64,000 nt of DNA. It comes from Paraphysomonas bandaiensis (lineage: Eukaryota; Chrysophyceae). The notes under the pieces were generated by a model. That model did not search any database. It worked only from the letters and a program-made list of their open reading frames with translations, and was not told the DNA's origin. Below are positions 57,171 to 64,000 of this stretch, piece by piece. A program made the translations under genes and the position numbers. Position 1 is the first letter of the stretch. Every line of letters begins with the position of its first letter. The stretch lies in contig CBFFRP010000238.1 of assembly GCA_965644295.1 (NCBI GenBank), positions 1-64,000 of the forward strand. The letters are read 5' to 3'.

Positions 57171-57848
57171 TTATATCGCAATGAGTATTACGGTTTGCTT
57201 ATTTTTAATAAGATTAGTCTTTGATCTGTGACGCACATTTGGCGGCGTAAAAACTGGTATGTTCGTATAGTCCTCGAAGTCACAGCCGTCATTAGAATTG
57301 GAAGTATCTTCGTTTTCCAGGGAACTTGGTAGGTCTGATGATGTATCTAGAGTTCTGTCAACGACCGCATTTGACCAATTCACCTTTTACAGATAACTGA
57401 CTAGAGGAATAATCTATATAACTATTATGACTATTTAGCTTCAAATATCTTATAACATATATTAATTGACGTTGGAATGCTTGCTCAATGCTCTCCGAGT
57501 CAATAAAGTTTTGTATCAAACGAACTGAAAATCTTTTCAAGATTCAGTTTGGTTTCGTAACTAATTTTTAGTGCATTGCTTAGTGTGTTTGAGGTTGCTG
57601 GGCGTTGTAGTCATATTTGTGATGTAAACATGAGTGATAAACCCCTAGACAACAAGGTTACGTGACGTTTTCGAAGGGAATTTAAGAGCATACATGACGA
57701 TTGTGTAAACGAACGAAGGGTCCACATTGAGCGGTGGAGCCCTGACTATATATTTCTTTTTCTGTTCTCTAACAACAACTTCGTTTTTATCTGATCTATG
57801 CTTCATTGGTTTCACTATACCTGTTGTGTGATTATATTGCTCGCTCAT
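57171..57848 (-). CDS. Hypothetical small protein, three-exon model
   Basis: Model on the minus strand: exons 57667-57848, 57457-57532 and 57171-57383, GT-AG introns of 134 and 73 nt, 156 residues in a continuous frame. The N-terminal 35 residues are polar and basic; then YIVRAPPLNVDPSFVYTIVM, a short helix FIDSESIEQAFQRQLIY, an acidic Ser/Asn-rich part and a Lys-rich end. No family recognised. The frame closing exactly over three exons supports the model, but no homolog confirms it. Confidence 0.4.
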
Positions 57849-58923
57849 TAATGCATAGTTATATGAGAGTACAACTTATGACTACGTTTATGACTAAAAT
57901 TGATTGCATTGGATCACTTATTACTTTGACTAGGTATTTTTACCAAAATTAGTGGGACTAAGCAATTCCAACTAGGCTAGGATGAATATTATTTCCCATT
58001 ACATACAAGCAATAATAGAAGTACAGGTCATAAGTTCATATAGAATAAACAAAATCTGCAACCCTAATCTATCGAAGTGTGCAACATATCAAACGAAAAC
58101 TGTCGAGTAAGTTTCCGTTTATGGTCCACAGCATATAAGAGAGTCCATAACTGAATAAAGTAAAAGAGTCATGAGTTCGATAGACAATGTAATCGTCTCT
58201 GATCTCTCTATATCACTGTTGTGACCACTAATGTGCCTCTAAACCCCTTCAGATGTCAACCTGAGATCAACTCGTAGATAAGGAAACAGAATTTATTTAT
58301 TTGAAGATCTCTTAATGATAAGAGGGATTCAGTCAATTGTAATCGTTGACTGACTGTACTTTACAGACCATATGCTCGAATAAGGGTGTGAAACATTGCC
58401 TTGTAATCGGGAGACATGAATTTGTACTGGTGGGTTATATATACATGTACATGTAGAATTGTCCTCCTATATGTTCAATATATAAGTATTTTGTCTTTAA
58501 TGAACTTGACATGTACATCTGTACACACCAAGAAATTTCCTTTATGATTACAAAATTGCATCATCTATATGGAAAATTACATAGAAACTTGACAATATCT
58601 TTTTTATGTTGAAAATTTTACAAAAAAAAAACTTTTTACACCTGTGTACAACTACAGAGTAGAAGAGTACATGTAGTGGACAAACAAGTAGGAGACATAT
58701 CGATTTTATCGATTTATTTCATTGAAAAATCATCGCTTTTTCAATGAAAAGTTAAAAAAAGCGACTTTTTAATATAAAAACGATGATTTTTCAACGACAT
58801 CCACAACCACCTTCAGTACATATATAATCCACAGCTACTATCATATAGCGACAACAGTGGGAAGCATCTTAATATAACATTCAGATATATTCCATATTAC
58901 AAACATATTCTTAATAATCAAAT
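57849..58923. promoter_or_regulatory. Upstream region of DNA ligase IV, with hairpin and GACTAGG-type patch
   Basis: No gene. Near 57928-57990 lies TTTGACTAGGTATTTTTACC and related words, similar to the patch at 13.2 kb. At 58722-58735 and 58781-58794 TTGAAAAATCATCG and its exact complement form a 14-bp inverted repeat around a 45-nt A/T-rich loop, about 130 bp before the ligase start. Confidence 0.5.
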
Positions 58924-61900
58924 ATGTCAATCAATCATTCAAATGATACTATAAATATATTAGAAAATAATTGTAATCAATTATTATTTAAAGAATTATG
59001 TATAAAATTAGAAAAAATGAATCAACAATCACTAACAACCCAACAAAAATTAGATTTAATATTTAATAAAGGTTTAAAAACAATATTAAATGGTGGTTCA
59101 ATGTTTCCATTAATACGTTTATTATTACCACAAAATGAATCTGTTAGACCAAAATATCGTTTAAAACAAACAACTGTTGCAATGACTTATATTGAATCCT
59201 TACATCTTGAGAAATCTTCAACTGATGCATCTAGATTAAAGTTTTGGAAAAATCCAACAAAAGGTAATATTAAAGCATCAACATATGGTGCAGGTGATTT
59301 TTGTTCTATACTTGAAGATGTATTAAAATCAAGGATTACATTAGAGTTAAGTGATCATACAATTGGAGATGTTAATACAGTATTAGATGAATTGGCAAAT
59401 GAAAAAGATAAAGTTTCAGTTATTCGAATGAAAATATTAAATAAATATTCGGCATTAGAACAAAAATGGTTAATGCGAATTGTTTTCCAGGATATGAAGA
59501 TTGGTTTGAAAGATGAGACTGTACTTAAGAATCTCACACCTCTTGCGCTGCAAAGATTTAATGAGTGTTCTGACCTACGTTTGGTTTGTACTGAGCTAGC
59601 TAAGGGAACACTCTCAAGTCGGGTTGGTGAACAGGGTCCTACTGGAGTTGTCATGACCAAAGGAATTGAACTTTTCGCTCCCGTCTCGCCAATGCTCGCG
59701 AAGCGCTTCCACGAAAGCGGGCAAATTGTAGAGGTAGAGGCCGCTATGAAAGGGCATCCATTTGTAATGGATGTGAAACTGGATGGCGAAAGAATTTTAT
59801 GCCACATTAAGGATGGAAAAGGGATGTTCTATAGCCGCAACCAAACAGACTACAGCCGTCATTACAAGCATCTGCTGTCTGATGTGTTAGCCAACGTTAA
59901 GTGTTCAGCATGTATACTTGATGGTGAGGTATGCGCGTGGGACCCGGTGACAAAAAAATATGTTCCATTCGGTAGTAATAAAACAATGGCTCGACAAGAA
60001 GATGATGCACGAATAAACGGAGAGGAAATCGGTGACGATGACGGCCGCTTGGTATACGTGGTATTTGATATTCTTTACTTGGAAGGTTTACACGTGGATG
60101 GCATGCCTGTGGATGATATTTCTCGATTAGTCCCTCCAGAAAGAGTTGTCCCTAACTTGGATAATGTAACTCCTGCATGCCGCAAAGATGTTACTGATGC
60201 ATTCAGTCGCCCTAAATCTAGTCATAGCAGTGGTGAGATCCTACATCTACCGCTTCTCGCCCGGCGTACACTTTTGTCACTTGCTGTGAGTTTTATACCG
60301 AAACGTCTCGAATTCATACGTTCAGAGTCCGTGTCATGTAATGTAGTCTTAGAACGTCAAAACGCGGTGGAAGAGTTTTTTAGCCATGTTACTGGTGATG
60401 GCGAAGAGGGACTGGTGGTGAAGGACGGACTCTCCCCCTACCATCTCGGTGCCCGGTCAAGGCAATCCGGAATGTGGGTGAAAATGAAACCGGAATATAG
60501 TGACATGACCAGAGATCTCGACTTGATCATTTTAGGAGCGTACTATGGAGAAGGGAAGGGATATCGTGGCCAGGGTTTGTCTACATTTCTCTGCGGGGTG
60601 AAAGACGACTCTGATTCCCACTATGCAATGACGGCGTCGAACGAGCGCAATACTTCGTCGAGTCCAATCTTGAAGTATAAGACGCTTTGTAAGGTGGGCA
60701 CAGGGTATTCTGAGAGCGAACTGGATGAGATAAGGGCAAGACTCAGAGACGTTGCTGTGCCATGGGAGAGCAATAAGCATTTCTTACCGCCTCACTTCTC
60801 GTTCTGGAAGATTGGCAAGAATGATAACATTCCCGATGTGTGGATTCCTCCCGACAAGTCTATCGTTATTGAGGTTATGTGTGCAGAGATGACTCCCTCT
60901 ACACAGTTTTCCGCTGGATTTACCTGCCGATTTCCTCGTCTGCGAAAGATACGTTATGATAAAGACCTATCTGGGGTTATGACACTCTCAGAGACACAAG
61001 AGTTGATGCGGAATCTCCGTCTGGATGCCGCTGCTGCCGCTTCCAAGCGAGAAGTGAGCACGAAGCCCACTCGGGTAAAAAAAAAAGTGACCACAGTGGG
61101 AACGAGAAGTAGAGGGGGTCAAGTGGTGGCCTCTCAATTTTCCCTTCCAAAGTCGTCTGGAGAACTGAACAACGTCAGCAATGCATGCAACGGGTTAACC
61201 TTCTGTGTGCTTGAGAATGACTATAAATTACCAGAGGACTGCGCTGTTACGAAAGGTAATGGGTCATCTCTGATTGAAGCTGCTGGAAGTGATGGAAAGA
61301 TTAGCCGCGAGAAGGTATTGAGTATCTTTTTACTTGATAGTTGGCAAAATTTTGACTTCTGTATATAGGTGATCATGATTATTCAACAGCACGGTGGTGA
61401 GGTTGTGGCTAATCCATCCCCTAGCTGTGTTGTTGTTACAGGAGATAAACGGTGCGATTTACGTTCCTGTCAGCATTGTGCTTACATTGTGTATATGTCA
61501 CAGAACATTCCGAGTGAATAACCTTATAGAGTCTGGTAAAGTTAACGTTGTCCACTTCAGGTGACTTCTTTTTGAAGTCATTACTTTACTAACACAACTA
61601 CAGATATGTTGTGGACCTCATCACCGGAGCATGTGCTGGTGACCCCAAACCTACTCACTTTTTAGGTCTTACTGAAGGTTGTCTGAGAAAACGTAACTGT
61701 ATGAAATTTTTAATGGTGATCGTAACAGACACGAGGAAGATCTTCGCGGAGCAGTATGACTGCCTTGGAGACAGGTTGTTTGAGTGTTATTAGTGTGGGC
61801 TCTCTGATTTAACTCAAACAGTTTTTTTGATGAGCTGCAAGTCAGAGATGTACCAATGTTGTTTCGTCAGATAGATGACCTCTCGACAACATGGGATAAA

Positions 61901-62715
61901 GAGTTACGGTATGGCAAAAAGGAACCAGTTGTCACTCGCGGCAAAAGGAAAGTCAAAGTTGAAGAAGGAGCTAATGAAGCATCGTCTAGTATTTCTCGAG
62001 GATACGATAGTAGTATGCAGCTGTACAAGAAACTTAGGGGATTGGGGTAAGTCGTCGCTTTTGTATAATGTGTTTTGTTTAGCCACACCTCACTTGCTTT
62101 TAGGTGGAGGGAAGCAGCGTATGAATGCATGGACGAGATAGAGTGTGATGTACTATTAGATAACTCTTGTTGGAATATATTTTGGAGAAGCAATACTCTC
62201 ATAGTACGTAACTGTTTGTTGAAGCAGTGTGTTTTCATGTGATATATTCTTTTGATGAGTGCTTGTAGTATCTGGATATATACGAGGACTTGGGGAGCTC
62301 TTCTCCGAGCAAGATGTCAACGGAGTCAGACTTCCTTTATCGTGCCCTTCCCAGTGGGCAGTGTGAGCTATTTCGAGCGCGCCCTGTGCCATCTATGGAC
62401 TGTACACTAGTGGCGTTGCTACCACTTATTCACAGCAGAGGTGGGAGGGTATCACGAGACCTGACAGAGGATGTTACTCACATTATAGTGGATCCTGAAA
62501 ACTTGTCAAGAGCGCAACTAATTAAGGTATTTGCATGTTCTTTTGTAAAGTGTATACATTTGAATAATTTTTTGGGGCAGACGCGTTTGAGAGAGTTACG
62601 ACTGAAGCCAACATACCGCTTCGAAAAGAGAGTAGTTTCGCCCGAGTGGGTATATGAATGCATCAAAACAAAATCAATAATCGTGCCATCTCATAATAAC
62701 ACCGTGGACTTGTAA
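58924..62715 (+). CDS. LIG4: DNA ligase IV (ATP-dependent, non-homologous end joining)
   Basis: Seven exons: 58924-61314, 61369-61451, 61504-61560, 61604-61774, 61822-62046, 62104-62203 and 62269-62715; introns 46-65 nt; 1,157 residues, longer than animal Lig4. Order: N-terminal DNA-binding domain; nucleotidyltransferase core with active Lys285 in VKLDGERI, then FYSRN, LDGEV, EGLVVKD and the KMKPEY end motif; OB fold; first BRCT (IIQQHGGEVVANP ... FRVNNLIESGKVNVVHF); a linker with YDCLGDSFFDEL where Lig4 meets XRCC4 in other species; second BRCT (TLVALLPLIHSRGGRV ... VVSPEWVYECI). It seals double-strand breaks in the nucleus. The first 550 bases are far more AT-rich than the rest. Confidence 0.95.
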
Positions 62716-63308
62716 CATAGAGCCTCTAAGCAGCGATTTATACGAGTATATGTGGTGTGAAATTGTTATTTTGTACATATTTTAACTAGCAGTTGCTGGT
62801 TATTCTAATAAATTTAAACGTTACTTCCTTATAAAGTTTAGAAGAATAGTTTCTACTGTGTAGAAAGCTAGCTATTACACTGTACATTTAATGTCTTGTT
62901 ATCTTATATATTGTTAATTGTTAAACATCATCAGAACTCCTATAAATGGAGCTCTTCTCTATATAAATTATTAACTTTAAGTTAAGCTGTGACATTCTTA
63001 TATATACTTATACACTGGCACTGTTATATAAACATTATGATAACAAAGCAATACGGAATTTGTCAATCGATTGGTTCTGTTAAAAAGAAATATTGTGCAG
63101 TGCACTCATTAATCTGTCGGAGCAACGCATTTTGTACTTGTAGCTTTGTTTAACATTATAAGTGAAAAGAATACTATTTTCACATATTGTGCAATTGCAG
63201 ATTTATTCGATGAGATTATGTATTCTTATAGTTACAGAGTATGCAGGTGGTTTACTCGAGGCAGATTGTTTCTTTCTATATATTAAATCCGAAGGAGACA
63301 TCGACCAT
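62716..63308. other. Intergenic between converging LIG4 and bL28m genes
   Basis: AT-rich, with 3' ends of both genes; no repeat or gene seen. Confidence 0.5.
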
Positions 63309-63918
63309 CTAATAATACCGCGGTACCCTCCATCCTTTCTTCATCTTACGAATACGCAAATGCTCTTCAGTTCTCTCCTCTATCGGGGGCAACTTCTGTC
63401 GTTCTCTGCAGTACTCGCTCTTTTCAGGCATTGACTGCGGAGGGTTCACGTCGAATCCGAGTCGCTTGATCTGCATAGTACATTATAGTGACAGTCATAT
63501 TTTGAACATGTATCTTACCATTTTGTCATTCAGGTTCCCTTTCATGTACAGAGCTTGACCAACAAGGCGGCGTATTTTCGTTATGTAATTCGAATCCTTT
63601 TCCAAACATTATTAGTACGATAAAATTATAAATCTCTCTACAGTACCCGCACACTGGGCTCGTCCAGGCCTAATAAATAATTATCAATGCCGCCTTCTGT
63701 GTCAATTCCACGTAACGCAGCAGTAGTCATTCGGAATCGAACCCAATCGTTTAATGCCTCACTCCAAACTTTCTTGTTGATTACATTGGGATACCTATAG
63801 AAAAATTACTACTAACATATTATATTAACATCTGAGGAGTTCAACCATTTTCTTTTTGTCTTCTTATGTGAGAAGGAAATGTAATTACCAGACATGATAT
63901 CTTTCCCATGATAGAGAC
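63309..63918 (-). CDS. Mitochondrial ribosomal protein bL28m, 3' part only
   Basis: Minus strand, partial. Exons seen: 63889-63918, 63647-63794, 63519-63596 and 63309-63470, with GT-AG introns of 48-94 nt; more 5' exons lie beyond or near the right window edge. It reads GLYHGKDIMSG, YPNVINKKVW, LNDWVRFRMTTAALRGID, GGIDNYLLGLDE, then a C-terminal extension ending WRVPRYY. The MTTAALR-ID--GG-DNYLL block is characteristic of L28 proteins of the mitochondrial type. The C-terminal extension of about 80 residues is as expected for organellar rather than bacterial forms. Confidence 0.85.
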
Positions 63919-64000
63919 CTGTATAACAATAGTCATATATATATATCATATATACTATGCATGTCATATACATGTGATATGGTACGTAAGGTATGTATGT

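Noticed and set aside
63733-63752. tRNA B-box-like word (GGTTCGATTCC on the minus strand)
   Set aside because: It lies inside the bL28m coding exon; no cloverleaf can be drawn around it.

Overview
The window is nuclear DNA of a eukaryote, most likely a unicellular one that I cannot place further. Host genes have short GT-AG introns (43-134 nt), are packed in both orientations, and include eukaryote-only machinery: delta-COP, clathrin light chain, eL13, DNA ligase IV, a YJU2-type splicing factor, a two-domain voltage-gated cation channel, and two mitochondrial-type proteins (a TypA/BipA GTPase and bL28m). TAA, TAG and TGA all end host genes, so the standard code applies. No plastid gene, tRNA, rRNA or CRISPR array was seen.

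Left part (1-26.9 kb): a transposon graveyard with one host gene. A Ty3/gypsy element on the minus strand (gypsy-1, 1-9828) has near-identical LTRs and an unusual pol in which a SET-type methyltransferase domain lies between RNase H and integrase. Copia and gypsy relics follow (11.0-12.5 kb), then the YJU2B/CCDC130 splicing factor (13.6-14.8 kb). A DDE-transposase scrap, an LTR scrap and a strong hairpin come next. A complete Tc1/mariner-type transposon (17708-19718, 132-bp inverted repeats, TA duplication) is inserted in a degraded minus-strand reading frame that itself looks like a SET-domain gene. A non-autonomous LTR element (20566-24764) and Copia relics close this part.

Middle part (27.5-41.9 kb): an island with TypA/BipA and clathrin light chain, then a truncated Copia pol, a four-copy 395-bp tandem repeat, and a decayed second gypsy family (gypsy-2, 35.6-40.2 kb). 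A short stretch with host-like exons and more Copia scraps follows.

Right part (42-64 kb): gene-dense and almost free of transposons. Delta-COP (minus) and a nuclease-helicase (plus) are divergent around 72 uninterrupted ATGT units. They are followed by eL13, the two-domain EF-hand cation channel (10 exons, minus), two small unknown genes, DNA ligase IV (7 exons, plus), and the 3' end of bL28m (minus), which runs off the right edge. Splice models were joined by hand; every complete multi-exon model sums to a whole number of codons.

The most unusual items are the SET domain inside a gypsy polyprotein, the second SET-like frame split by a mariner element, and the strong AT bias confined to the 5' coding ends of the three longest host genes.
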